Shown: positions 9,210 to 17,690, numbered from the stretch's first letter. The stretch is 64,000 nucleotides of DNA from LMUY01 sp964244585 (GCA_964244585.1 CAXTJM010000017.1:1-64000); one strand, 5' to 3'. Notes: generated by a model from the sequence alone, not told the origin. A program made the numbers and translations.

Positions 9210-9248
9210 GATCCGCCTGCTCGGACGGGTCCGGTAAGGTGCGGAAGG

Positions 9249-11162
9249 GTGGAGCCCTTCAAGTCCTTGGCGGACCTGCCTTACGGCCTTCGTACGGACG
9301 GCACTCTGGCGCACGTCATGCAGGTGCCGTCTGGCCTTGCGTGCGGCTGCGTGTGCCCGGCCTGCGGCACGCCGCTGGTCGCGCGCAAGGGCAAGGTCGT
9401 CGCGCACCACTTCGCCCACCACGCAGACAAGGCCTGCGCTGGCGCCTGGGAGAGCGCGCTGCACATCCTTGCCAAGGAGGTCATCGCCGCGGCGGACAGC
9501 ATCGCCTTGCCGGAGGCGGTGGCCGTCCACGAGCACCTGGTCGAGCGTATCGCTGCCTCGGTCCTGTTCGCCTACGAGAGTGCGCAGGCCGAGGTGCACA
9601 TGGGCGCCATCACGCCCGACATCGTGGTGCGCGGTACCGGACGGACGCTCCTGGTCGAGGTGCACGTCACCCACCCGGCAGAGGATGCCAAGGTGGAGGA
9701 ACTTCGCCGCCGCGAGCTTCCTGCGATCGAGATCGACCTTTCGAGGGCGCCGAGGCACGCCTCCAGGGACCACCACGCCGCCCTGATCCTGCGGGACGCT
9801 CCCCGCCGCTGGCTGTTTAACGCGAAGGTCGAGGCCGCCGTCGCCAAGTTGCGGGAAACAGCGGAGCGCGAGGAGGCGGACCGCCAGCGTAGGCGCCGGG
9901 CGCAATTCGACCGCGTAGCCGCAGAGGCCGAGCGGTCGTGGTCGGCGCCCGCACCTGAACAGCCCGAAGCGGTGCAGGTGGCGCGGGACATGGGCGCGGA
10001 AGACGCCGTCGGCCTGGACGTCCCCGGGTCGCGATGCTTCGCAGCCGGTCCCGCGACCTGGCAGGCCTGCCTTCTCGAATATGCCGCGCTCCAGGCGAGG
10101 GGGCGCGAGTTCAATGACAGGGAAGCCCTCCGCGAGTTGGCCCACCTGATGAAGAACCCCTTCGCTCGGTCCGGGCCGTGGGATCCCGACCTGGTCGCAC
10201 ACATCGGCGCTCGCGTCCCCGGCTTTGCCACCCCCGAAGATGCGCTCGCGGCCTACGTGCGGCGTACCCGCGGCCTAGGCTGGGTGGAGCGGCAGCCGTC
10301 GGGCGCGCTGGCGATGGGTCGGGAGCGCGCCCACGAGGCCCTGGTCGCAAGGCATGCTGCCGAGGACCGCCGCCGTCGGCGCGAGCGCCTGCGCGGCGCG
10401 GTCACGACCGTCGTCACCGCCGCCGGGCTGCGAGTGGACGTGGGCCGCTGGATGGCGACGGCCACCTTCGAGCTGCCGGACTCGCCGCTGTCGGTGGCCG
10501 ACCACGGTGGAGCCGGGCTAGACCGGCTGGTCCGCCACCTGCAAGCGCTGGAGAGGATGGTATCGGTCGACGGCGCCGATCCGGCCGACGACCTGCTCGG
10601 CCTTCCCCTGCAATCCTTCCGCGCCAGGAGGGCCAAACAGCAACGGCAGCGTCGACGGCGGCAGGAGGACGCGTCGCGCCGGGCTGCAGCCGAGGCGCTC
10701 GAGCGTCGGCGGCTGGAGACGGCCGAGTTCCTAGCCGGGCTGACCAGCGCCGCGGCCACCCTGCTCGGAGCAGAAGGAGCTACCGCGTGGGTAACAGCAA
10801 GGCTTGAGGAGGCGGCAGGCCCGGGCGCGTGTGCTGACAGCACGACCCTGGAGTTCGGCCCGCGCTCAACCCTGGAGAGCGCGCTGAGCAGGCTGCGCTC
10901 CGAGGTCTATCAGGCCAGGGCCGCCGAGGAGGCGAGGGCAGCCGCAGGGCAGGCAGCCGCGGCGAAGGCCGCCCTGTGCAAGGCGGAAATCCAACGTGTC
11001 GCGGAAAGGCACTTCCTGCTGGAACCGGACAAGGCCGAACTGTGGTTGCGCGGCTTGCAGCGCAGCCTGGGCGCGTCGCCGCGGGATTACTGCACGGACG
11101 ACGCAAGGCTCGAGAGATGCAGGCGGCTGTTGGCTGCGGGCGGGAGAGCAGGCCGCCTCTGA
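9249..11162 (+). CDS. CoiA-like nuclease-family protein
   Basis: Protein of about 637 residues. The N-terminus matches the competence CoiA-like family: a zinc-type CVCPACGTPLVARKG knuckle (residues 34-48), VAHHFAHHAD (51-60), a helix with WESALHILAK, then the PD-(D/E)XK-like core TPDIVV (Asp124) and LLVEVHVTH (Glu137), the E-x-H form seen in CoiA relatives. Behind residue 200 is a long charged, partly coiled-coil region rich in Arg, Ala and Glu, much longer than in competence CoiA (about 300-400 residues). I chose GTG 9249 (VEPFKSLADL) because family members begin near this motif and because an upstream ATG (9186) would put the hairpin inside the gene. CoiA-like proteins are increasingly seen in phage-defence neighbourhoods; here it probably is the nuclease of the three-gene module. 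Confidence 0.65.
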   Translation: MEPFKSLADLPYGLRTDGTLAHVMQVPSGLACGCVCPACGTPLVARKGKVVAHHFAHHADKACAGAWESALHILAKEVIAAADSIALPEAVAVHEHLVERIAASVLFAYESAQAEVHMGAITPDIVVRGTGRTLLVEVHVTHPAEDAKVEELRRRELPAIEIDLSRAPRHASRDHHAALILRDAPRRWLFNAKVEAAVAKLRETAEREEADRQRRRRAQFDRVAAEAERSWSAPAPEQPEAVQVARDMGAEDAVGLDVPGSRCFAAGPATWQACLLEYAALQARGREFNDREALRELAHLMKNPFARSGPWDPDLVAHIGARVPGFATPEDALAAYVRRTRGLGWVERQPSGALAMGRERAHEALVARHAAEDRRRRRERLRGAVTTVVTAAGLRVDVGRWMATATFELPDSPLSVADHGGAGLDRLVRHLQALERMVSVDGADPADDLLGLPLQSFRARRAKQQRQRRRRQEDASRRAAAEALERRRLETAEFLAGLTSAAATLLGAEGATAWVTARLEEAAGPGACADSTTLEFGPRSTLESALSRLRSEVYQARAAEEARAAAGQAAAAKAALCKAEIQRVAERHFLLEPDKAELWLRGLQRSLGASPRDYCTDDARLERCRRLLAAGGRAGRL

Positions 11163-11280
11163 CGGTCTGGCTTTCCGCCCGGCCGGCGGTCGCGAACGTG
11201 GTCCTCCGCTAGGCAAATGGCATCGCATGTCGGGCTCGGTAGCCGGCGATCCCTGTGCCCGACCTCGACGCCACGCAGGA

Positions 11281-12165
11281 TCAGGACCCGCTGGAGAACG
11301 TGGGCCGCGGCGCTGGGCCGGGACCACGGACCATGACCCGCAGTATTCTCAGCGCGCGGTCACTCCGGTCCACAGGATCGGTGCCGAGCGTCGCCCACAG
11401 GCGATCAAGGGCCTCCTGGTTTCCCGCGCAAATCCGTTGCAGGAAGTCGCTCGCCGCATCGCTCTGGCCTTGCGCTCTCTTCGTGGTGGTCCCAGCGTCG
11501 GGCTGGAACCCGTCATCGTCGTAGTGTGCGACCACGAAGCGCGCCAGGTTGAAACACGTGGCTTCCGCCTGCTTTAAAAGGTCGCCCACGTTGGAGAGCG
11601 CATCGGCCCCAATCCAGACGCCGGCCGTTTTAAGTGACCTCCAGTCGTCAGAATCCGTGTCGAAGCTGTTACGCAGGCGGGCGAATGTTTGAGCTATACT
11701 GCTCGCCCCGAAGAGGGAACTCCGGCAGTAAAAGCCAAATTTTACCCCCGAGGCCCCCACTAGGCCGCGGAGCTTCTCGATGCGGGTCAGCTGGCCTTTG
11801 TCGTAACGAATGCGGGTCTGCGCCGGAGGGGTTCCTGGCGGCCCTACCACAGGCTTCTTCGCCTGTATAAGGTATGCCGCGGACCACGACTTCAGGTGGT
11901 CTTCCGGATCTTCGAAGGAAAGCTCCAGGAGCAGGTCGGACTGCGTGATCGAGCCCTCAACCTTCTTGGAAAAGCGTTCATGCCGGAGCTCGAGGGTAAA
12001 GGGCGGGTTGAAACCCTCCCGGTCGCAGATCTCTGCAACCCGCGCCCGAAAGTCGGCCACGTTCGGGTGAAGGCCGGGAGGAGGCTTGCCCTCGCCATCC
12101 AGGCACTGCAGCAGCTTGTTGGTCAGCCCGTCCTCGTCCAGCGGGGGGAGTGAGTTCGAGCTCAC
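11281..12165 (-). CDS. PD-(D/E)XK-like protein, partner of the STAND protein
   Basis: Unnamed protein of 294 residues. The middle shows a restriction-endonuclease-like core: Asp77 in TQSDLLLELSF and QAK (101-103) in YLIQAKKP, a Q-x-K version of the E-x-K motif, with a preceding conserved-looking FTLELRHERF. The rest is helical (NLARFVVAHYDDDG; DAASDFLQRICAG). The GTG at 12165 lies 117 bp behind the STAND gene, but an in-phase-looking N-terminus (MLHQDIRHEFYEF) is encoded just upstream in another frame and would join at a run of six C, so the true start may be 12230-12232 with a one-base frameshift. Same strand and close spacing suggest one transcription unit with the STAND gene; the role as nuclease effector or accessory is inferred. 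Confidence 0.6.
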   Translation of the reverse strand: MSSNSLPPLDEDGLTNKLLQCLDGEGKPPPGLHPNVADFRARVAEICDREGFNPPFTLELRHERFSKKVEGSITQSDLLLELSFEDPEDHLKSWSAAYLIQAKKPVVGPPGTPPAQTRIRYDKGQLTRIEKLRGLVGASGVKFGFYCRSSLFGASSIAQTFARLRNSFDTDSDDWRSLKTAGVWIGADALSNVGDLLKQAEATCFNLARFVVAHYDDDGFQPDAGTTTKRAQGQSDAASDFLQRICAGNQEALDRLWATLGTDPVDRSDRALRILRVMVRGPGPAPRPTFSSGS

Positions 12166-12232
12166 CCGCGACGAAGGCGTCCACCGCCATGAGGAACTCG
12201 TAGAACTCGTGCCGTATATCTTGATGCAGCAT
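12143..12232 (-). other. Probable N-terminal exon-like segment out of frame at a C6 run
   Basis: On the minus strand an ATG at 12232 opens a frame that reads MLHQDIRHEFYEFLMAVDAF and reaches the six-C run at 12148-12143. Skipping one C there leads exactly into the PLDEDGLTNKLL sequence of the nuclease-like gene. The segment has normal protein character, which upstream random sequence in GC-rich DNA rarely has. It is either a sequencing or real frameshift, or a slippage site that switches the gene. Confidence 0.55.
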
Positions 12233-12281
12233 CCAACTTTCTCTGAATAAGGCGCGTGATGTAGGCGACGATGGCCTCGAC

Positions 12282-14987
12282 TTACGGCGCCATCGAGCCG
12301 AGCCTCGCATCAAGCCTGGCTTTCTCCTGGTCTCGAACGCTCGCCGCGCGGGCCGCGACGAGATCATCCCGCGCGCCGGGGTCGCCAAGGGCAGCCCGCG
12401 CGTCGTGGCGATGCTCCAGGAACTCGCTCATGAAATGAGGTGCCTTGAGGCCGCCGATTGCCTTGTCGATCAAATTCAAGGCTTCCCGCGCGTCCCCTTG
12501 CGCGAGCCGCGCCCTCGCCATCAGGCGCTGGAGCCAGGGGTTGCTGCAGAGATCGGCGCGGCGGTGCAGCAGCGCCTCGCCCTCCCCCGGCCGGCCCATG
12601 TCAATCAGCAGTTCCGCCCGCCTCTGCTCGTGAAAACGTTGGGGTCGAGCCTCTGCCTCATAGAGCGTCAGCGCCTTGGCGCGCAGGCCGGCGGCGTCCG
12701 CCCCCTCCAGCCGAGCCGCCTCAGCGAACACCTCCGCCCACGCGAACAGGTCGTCGTCGCCGCTCAGGTCTGCAGGACTTGGCTCCGGCAGCCGGCTCAG
12801 GATTCGCCCGAACATGTCTGGCTCCTCCTTCGAAATGTAGCGCCCCAGCATGGCGAAGGCCGCGAGCGCCTGCCGCACCCCGACGTTTCCCGCCTCCACG
12901 ATCGTCCGCTCGATGGCCTCGGCGTGCCGGCGGATCAGGTCAGACCGCCAGCCACCGGTGCCCCAGGGGAGGCGTTCGATCACGCCCAGCATGACGGAGT
13001 AGCTCACTTCCCTGCCGGACCCGCCCGTGCCGAGAACCTGATCAACGAGTTCGACGACTCGGTCTGCCTTCCCTCCCTCCGACCTGTATATGTCGATCAG
13101 TTGCAGGCGCGCCTCGTGAAGTGGGTATGGGCCTCGCATTACCTCCTCGAACAGGCGCGCCGCGGCGTCCGTCTCGCCGAGGCGCTTGAGCGCCTTCGCC
13201 TCGTGGTGATGGATCTCCGCCAGTTGGCGGTCTCCGAGCCCAGGCAGCGCGGCGAGCTTGCCGAAAACGGAAAGTCGCCCGCGCAGCTTAGCCTTTGCCG
13301 CGACGTCCCCTTCGATTTTATCGTGGAAGAAGAGATGCTCGACGGCCTCAATGACGGTGATGACTGCCATCGGCTCCGGAGCCTTCCCCGTCAGCGCGTC
13401 CGCTTCCGCTAGCGGATCACCGACGAGGCGCGGATCGAGTTCGTCGGGCTCCCACGCGATGAGGAGAGCATAGAGCAGCGCCGGGGACCTGTTCCCGTCC
13501 CCCACGAGTTTCTCGAGCTTCGCGCGCAGGATGCGGGCGGCGGTCCAGAGCTGCAGCCCGGGCTGCCCGGCGGCCTCCCGCAGGTAGGATTCGAGCGCGG
13601 CGTCCAGCTCCGCGGCCCGGCCGGGTCCACACCAGTCGACGGACAGGGCCGCGAATACGACGTCATGCAAGCGCAACGTCCCGCTCCTGTCCGCCGCGGT
13701 CAGGCCGTGTTCGCGAAGCTTGCGCAGCCCAAGCGGCAACGCGACCGCCTTGAAGAAGTCCTCGCCGCAGTTCGGTTGGCCCGCCCATGCGAACACCGAC
13801 AGCTCACGCTGCAAAGTCGGTCGCAACCTGCCCAGCAACTTGTCGGCGAGCTTGACCCCGCCACCTTCGATCTCCCCGACCTCGCGGCAGTCCAATTCCA
13901 GGTCGCCCCACGTGGCGCCCTCCCGCGCCGCCGCTCCGATCATGCGCAGCGCCAAAGGGTGGCCGCCGACCGTGGACCAGATTCTCGCGAAGCTGCCATC
14001 TGGGCAAGGCCCGCCACCGCGCTCCAGCAGCGTGCGGCCTTCCGCTTCGTCCAGCATGGGCAACAGATAGGAGCTAGGAGGTGCGGACCTACGCGTCACG
14101 ATGACGCGCGACCCTGGCCCGCACAGGGCAGCAAGGCCATCTTCACCGAAGTCGTCGCCAGCATCGTCGATGACGAGCAGGCAAGCCCGCACGCGCAACA
14201 GGTTGGCCACGTTGCGCTGCTCTCCCCCTCGCACGAGGGGGAGAGCCTGCAGGTCCTCCGGCCGTCGTAACTCGCCCTGGTCGAGCCATATCGCTAGATC
14301 GTAGTCGTCCGCGTGATCCGCGGCATAGGCGGCTGCGGCGGCTGACTTCCCTACGCCGCCAACGCCGCTCACGGTCACCACCCGGCTGCCGCCCAGCCGC
14401 CTTGAAAGCTCCGCATCCACTTCGGGACGCCGGAGGCGTCCCGGGTCAGGCGCTGGCACGAGCCGGCTGGTCGCTTCCTCATCCCGGATCCGCAGCAGTT
14501 CGGGAAGGTGCGCGGCGAGGCGCCGGACTGCAGTGTCGCTGAATATTAGCTCCCCAAGCAGCCGTTCCGCGATGTCCTCCGCGCCCCAGAGGTGAAGGGA
14601 CTTCCCAGCCATTTCGGATCGCGCGAGCGCCTTGGTCTCGAACTCCTGGGCAATTTGCGGCCGCTTGCGGCTGCCCGACAGGAGAAAAACATCCCGCGCG
14701 CCCGGCCTTCTCAAGAGAGCGTGGTCGAGGTCGCTACCAGCTTTGGACATCGGGCGTTCGAAATAGCCGGCCTGATCGGAGTACTCGGCTACGATCCGCC
14801 CGTCGTCGCTGGTGGTGTCGGCCACCGTCGCCACCGGGTAGCCCAGGAGGTTCAATCCCGGGTGGCCGAGAGGCGTCGCGAGTAACTCGTCTAGGAAAGC
14901 GCCGCCGAAGCGCTCGAAATTCGGGCCGATATAGCCGATGGCTGTCGCCAGCCGATCGACCTGCGCTGCTTTTCGCTTTGGGTTCAT
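12282..14987 (-). CDS. STAND NTPase: nuclease-like domain, NB-ARC, TPR
   Basis: Large NLR-like protein of about 901 residues. ATG 14987 is preceded by GGAGAAGG and fits better than an ATG 66 bases upstream. Residues 1-150 form an alpha/beta effector domain (GYPVATVADTT, RIVAEYSDQAGYF, DVFLLSGS, SLHLWGAEDIAERLL) that resembles restriction-endonuclease-like N-terminal domains of bacterial NLRs. The NB-ARC part follows: P-loop VSGVGGVGKSA (208-216), Walker B LLVIDDAGDD, sensor SRVIVTRRS and the GGHPLALRMIG motif equivalent to GLPL of plant R proteins. The C-terminal 400 residues are TPR-like helical pairs. Bacterial STAND proteins of this plan (Avs, bNACHT/bNLR) sense phage proteins and trigger abortive DNA cleavage. 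The nuclease-like gene is 50 bp or so downstream on the same strand. Confidence 0.8.
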   Translation of the reverse strand: MNPKRKAAQVDRLATAIGYIGPNFERFGGAFLDELLATPLGHPGLNLLGYPVATVADTTSDDGRIVAEYSDQAGYFERPMSKAGSDLDHALLRRPGARDVFLLSGSRKRPQIAQEFETKALARSEMAGKSLHLWGAEDIAERLLGELIFSDTAVRRLAAHLPELLRIRDEEATSRLVPAPDPGRLRRPEVDAELSRRLGGSRVVTVSGVGGVGKSAAAAAYAADHADDYDLAIWLDQGELRRPEDLQALPLVRGGEQRNVANLLRVRACLLVIDDAGDDFGEDGLAALCGPGSRVIVTRRSAPPSSYLLPMLDEAEGRTLLERGGGPCPDGSFARIWSTVGGHPLALRMIGAAAREGATWGDLELDCREVGEIEGGGVKLADKLLGRLRPTLQRELSVFAWAGQPNCGEDFFKAVALPLGLRKLREHGLTAADRSGTLRLHDVVFAALSVDWCGPGRAAELDAALESYLREAAGQPGLQLWTAARILRAKLEKLVGDGNRSPALLYALLIAWEPDELDPRLVGDPLAEADALTGKAPEPMAVITVIEAVEHLFFHDKIEGDVAAKAKLRGRLSVFGKLAALPGLGDRQLAEIHHHEAKALKRLGETDAAARLFEEVMRGPYPLHEARLQLIDIYRSEGGKADRVVELVDQVLGTGGSGREVSYSVMLGVIERLPWGTGGWRSDLIRRHAEAIERTIVEAGNVGVRQALAAFAMLGRYISKEEPDMFGRILSRLPEPSPADLSGDDDLFAWAEVFAEAARLEGADAAGLRAKALTLYEAEARPQRFHEQRRAELLIDMGRPGEGEALLHRRADLCSNPWLQRLMARARLAQGDAREALNLIDKAIGGLKAPHFMSEFLEHRHDARAALGDPGARDDLVAARAASVRDQEKARLDARLGSMAP

Positions 14988-15123
14988 CCGGCCTTCTCCG
15001 GCTTGTTCATGGTTGCCGAGCCCAGCAGGGTCATGTGCCGCGGTTTGGCCCACCGTGGAGGTGGCGAGTCAGTCTGTCGGTTGCCAGGCCGTTCGGGGGC
15101 GTGGCATTAATGCTGCTCACGGT

Positions 15124-15990
15124 CTACCCGGGCGGCAGCGCAGCCTCGGTCGTGGTATCCTGTTCAAGAGTGGGCTCAAGGCCGTGGGCAAGCGCTCGCA
15201 GCTGTATCAATGCAAAAACAGCAGGCTGGCTGACCTCAACGATCCCACCTTTGGCTAGCTCCAACCCAGCCACGAAGGTGCTCGCCACCGCCGCCCGCGC
15301 CTTCAACGCCCTGTTCTCCTCCTTGGCCCCGATCGAAGGCAAGAAGCACACCAACTCCCCACCCTCCGGCCGCTCCTCCAGCACCGCACGGATACGCGCC
15401 ATCGCGTCCGGAACCCGCCACAGCTCGGCGACCCGGTAGACCGGCTCCGCCTCCCCTGGCCGCCCTGCCCTGCCCCGCAACGCCGCCAAGCAGCCTTCCA
15501 TGAGCGCGACGTAGCCGCCTCCGCACTTTGCGGCTTCCGCTGGCGGCCGAGCGAACACATCTATCCCCAGCTGCGGCCGGTCCTGCAGCCAGGTCGCCAC
15601 CGCCCGCACGCGGGCCATCTCGTCCAGCCGACGTAGCTCCGCAGCCGCGTCCCGCTCGGCCGTTGCCCTCTCTGCCGGCGTGGCTGGGAACAGCAGTCGT
15701 GCCCGCAGCACCATCAGCCGCGCGGCGACCACGAGCCAGTCGGCCCGCAGCCGGATCGGCACGGTGCCGGCCAGCCGCTCCACGGCGTCCGCGAACTGCT
15801 CGGCCAACGCCTGGATGGACATGACGCCAAGATCGATGCGCTGCCGCTCCGCCAGGTCGAGCAGCAGGTCGGCGGGACCGTCGAACCCTTCCAGGTGCAG
15901 GATCGGCGTCGACGGCGCGCGCCGCGGCGGCGGATTGTCCCAGTCGTCCGGGTCGACCGCGGCGACCGGCTGCTCGACCCCGCTAGCCAC
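15124..15990 (-). CDS. scpA: ScpA-family segregation/condensation protein
   Basis: Kleisin-type ScpA homologue of 288 residues. Core motifs are LHLEGFDGPADLLLDLAERQ near residue 33, IDLGVMSIQALAEQFADAVE, and LVVAARLMVLRARLLFP, the membrane-independent helical segment that binds SMC neck. The C-terminal winged-helix part ends with GGIVEVSQPAVFALIQLR. GTG 15990 overlaps the TAG of the upstream gene. In chromosomes ScpA is normally followed by ScpB; here no scpB is found and the partners are an unknown gene and a tyrosine recombinase. It could be an accessory copy carried by an integrated plasmid or island, or an island partition factor. Confidence 0.8.
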   Translation of the reverse strand: MASGVEQPVAAVDPDDWDNPPPRRAPSTPILHLEGFDGPADLLLDLAERQRIDLGVMSIQALAEQFADAVERLAGTVPIRLRADWLVVAARLMVLRARLLFPATPAERATAERDAAAELRRLDEMARVRAVATWLQDRPQLGIDVFARPPAEAAKCGGGYVALMEGCLAALRGRAGRPGEAEPVYRVAELWRVPDAMARIRAVLEERPEGGELVCFLPSIGAKEENRALKARAAVASTFVAGLELAKGGIVEVSQPAVFALIQLRALAHGLEPTLEQDTTTEAALPPG

Positions 15991-16597
15991 CGCCGCCGTC
16001 CGGCTGCAGCGCAAACAGCAGCCTGGGCCACCGCGCCCGCAGGACCTCGATCGCCGCCCACGGTGTCCCGTCCCCGATCCCAGCCCCGATCCCAGCCCAG
16101 AACTCCCAGCAAACCCGCGCCGAACGGCCCGCGCGTCCGTAGCGCCCTGCGCCACGTACACGTACGTGGCGCAGGGCGCGCACCGTGCCCCAACGCACGC
16201 GCAGCCAGGCGAGGCCAGCCGGGTCGTCCGGACCCAGCCGCAACAGCGCGTCTGGCACCGGCAGAAGCGCGTGCAGGTCGAACGGGCACGACCGGTCACC
16301 CCGGGCGACCGCCTCCAGCACGCGGCCGTGCCTCGTCTCCGCCGCGCCGCGCAGCATGCGGGCCAGAGCGCGGGCGCCCTGCAGGCTCAGCCCGGGCGAA
16401 CCGTCAGGGGGGCGCAGCAGGGCGTGCACCCGATCCTCTTCCTCAAGGGCGGTGTCCGGGTAATGCCACGGGATCGCGCCCGCCCCGGCGGCCGCGTCCC
16501 GCAGCGACGCCACATCGGCAGCCGGGCCGGTGACAGCCAATTCGTGGCGCAGCCAGGCGGTGTGCGACGGAGCGGGGGCGCCGCAAGAGTTCAGCAC
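15983..16597 (-). CDS. Unknown protein between recombinase and ScpA
   Basis: About 204 residues, not recognised. Readable parts are SHTAWLRHELAVTGPAADVA, HALLRPPDGSPGLSLQGARA, CPFDLHALLPVPDALLRLGP and, at the end, TPWAAIEVLRARWPRLLF. The Leu-Pro-rich LHALLPVPD and WAAIEVLRARWP elements recall small plasmid-borne proteins of Rhizobiales/Rhodospirillales that accompany scpA and integrase genes, but I cannot name a family with certainty. The start is uncertain: GTG 16597 is the first start codon behind the recombinase stop (16632). The 3' end overlaps the ScpA start, so the two are coupled. The gene contains a perfect 38-bp palindrome, which is unusual inside a coding region. Confidence 0.5.
   Translation of the reverse strand: MLNSCGAPAPSHTAWLRHELAVTGPAADVASLRDAAAGAGAIPWHYPDTALEEEDRVHALLRPPDGSPGLSLQGARALARMLRGAAETRHGRVLEAVARGDRSCPFDLHALLPVPDALLRLGPDDPAGLAWLRVRWGTVRALRHVRVRGAGRYGRAGRSARVCWEFWAGIGAGIGDGTPWAAIEVLRARWPRLLFALQPDGGGG
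16142..16179. repeat. Perfect 38-bp palindrome with 18-bp arms
   Basis: Arms 16142-16159 and 16162-16179 are exact reverse complements, separated by AC. The arm begins GCGCCCTGCGCC and ends ACGTAC. It lies inside the coding sequence of the unknown gene and in the neighbourhood of a tyrosine recombinase. Candidate roles are a recombination or partition site, or an RNA hairpin; no proof. Confidence 0.75.
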
Positions 16598-16631
16598 CGC
16601 GGCACTAGCCGAGACGGTGCCGGGTCTCCGC

Positions 16632-17690
16632 TCAGAGGTCGAGCAGCCGGGTGGGGCTTGCCTGCACGACCTTGGCCCGGCGGCGGTAGCGCCGCGTGGT
16701 CTCCAGGTTGGTCTGCCGGGCATGCGCGCCGGCCTGCTCGTCGAGTGCGCCGTTGAGATAGGCCTCGGTGATGAAGCCGGCGCGCAGGCCGTGCGGGGAC
16801 AACCGCTCGCCCGGGTCGACGGCCAGCTCGGCTTCCCGGGCACGGGCGCGCAGGATCCACCACACCCCGCTGCCGGTCAGCCGGCCTTCGATGGTGCCGG
16901 ACGACGTCAGACGGCGGAACACCGCGCCATAGGCGATGCCCGACCGCCGCAGCCAGGCCTCCACGGCGCGCACCGGGCAGGTGCCGGGCCGAGTGCCCCG
17001 GGTGATGCCGACATCGGCTCCTTCGCCTTCCTGGTCGCCCTTGGACGAGCGGATGCGCAGCACCAGCCCGTCGGCGGTGAAGCGCAGATCCTCGTGGTCC
17101 AACGCCACCAACTCGGAGCGACGCAGCGCCCCCGCGAAGCCAATCAGCAGCAGCGCGCGGTCGCGCAGCCCGGGCAGGCTGTCGTCGCAGCCGGCGAGCA
17201 GTTTTCGTAGCTCGGCCGAGGTCAGCGCCGCGGCGGGCCGTACCGGGCGTTTCTGGTCGCGCAGGATGCCGCGCATGACGCTGGCGATCACCGGGTCGCC
17301 GGAGGCCCAGGGATGGCCGGCACGGCGATGATGGTGGGCGACGGCCGCGAGGATCAGCCGCAACCCGCTCCTGCCGCGGGTGGCGGAGCGCTCGGCCAGG
17401 TAAGCGGCGACCACGGCCGCCGGCGCCGGCAGGTATGGGGCGCCATGGCCGCGGCACCAAGTTTGAAAGACATGCCAATCGGCCTCGTACTGGCGGGCGG
17501 TGCGCGGCGCTACGGAGGCCTGGGCGAAATCGATCGCCTTGCCCAGCGCGTCCCCGAAGGCCCCCTCGGCGAGGTGGGCCAGCTCGGGCGGCAGCGCCTC
17601 GCCGGCCAGGCGTCGCCCGCGGGGGACGGGCAGCCCTGTCCCGTCGCCGCTCATGCTGCCGTCCGGCGACCGAGCCGCCGGACGACGCAT
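16632..17690 (-). CDS. Tyrosine recombinase (XerD/integrase type)
   Basis: Integrase-family recombinase of about 352 residues. ATG 17690 is preceded by AGGGGAGGGG. The N-terminal core-binding domain is seen in APRTARQYEADWHVFQTWC; catalytic residues are Arg in GALRRSELVALD, a Lys candidate in SSKGDQEG, His-x-x-Arg in LSPHGLRAGF, His in GAHARQTNL, and Tyr in TTRRYRRR. It heads a minus-strand group with the unknown gene (34 bp away) and scpA, and is divergent from the ParDE pair across 54 bp. This order suggests an integrated plasmid-like unit in which recombinase, ScpA and toxin-antitoxin all favour maintenance. Confidence 0.9.
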   Translation of the reverse strand: MRRPAARSPDGSMSGDGTGLPVPRGRRLAGEALPPELAHLAEGAFGDALGKAIDFAQASVAPRTARQYEADWHVFQTWCRGHGAPYLPAPAAVVAAYLAERSATRGRSGLRLILAAVAHHHRRAGHPWASGDPVIASVMRGILRDQKRPVRPAAALTSAELRKLLAGCDDSLPGLRDRALLLIGFAGALRRSELVALDHEDLRFTADGLVLRIRSSKGDQEGEGADVGITRGTRPGTCPVRAVEAWLRRSGIAYGAVFRRLTSSGTIEGRLTGSGVWWILRARAREAELAVDPGERLSPHGLRAGFITEAYLNGALDEQAGAHARQTNLETTRRYRRRAKVVQASPTRLLDL

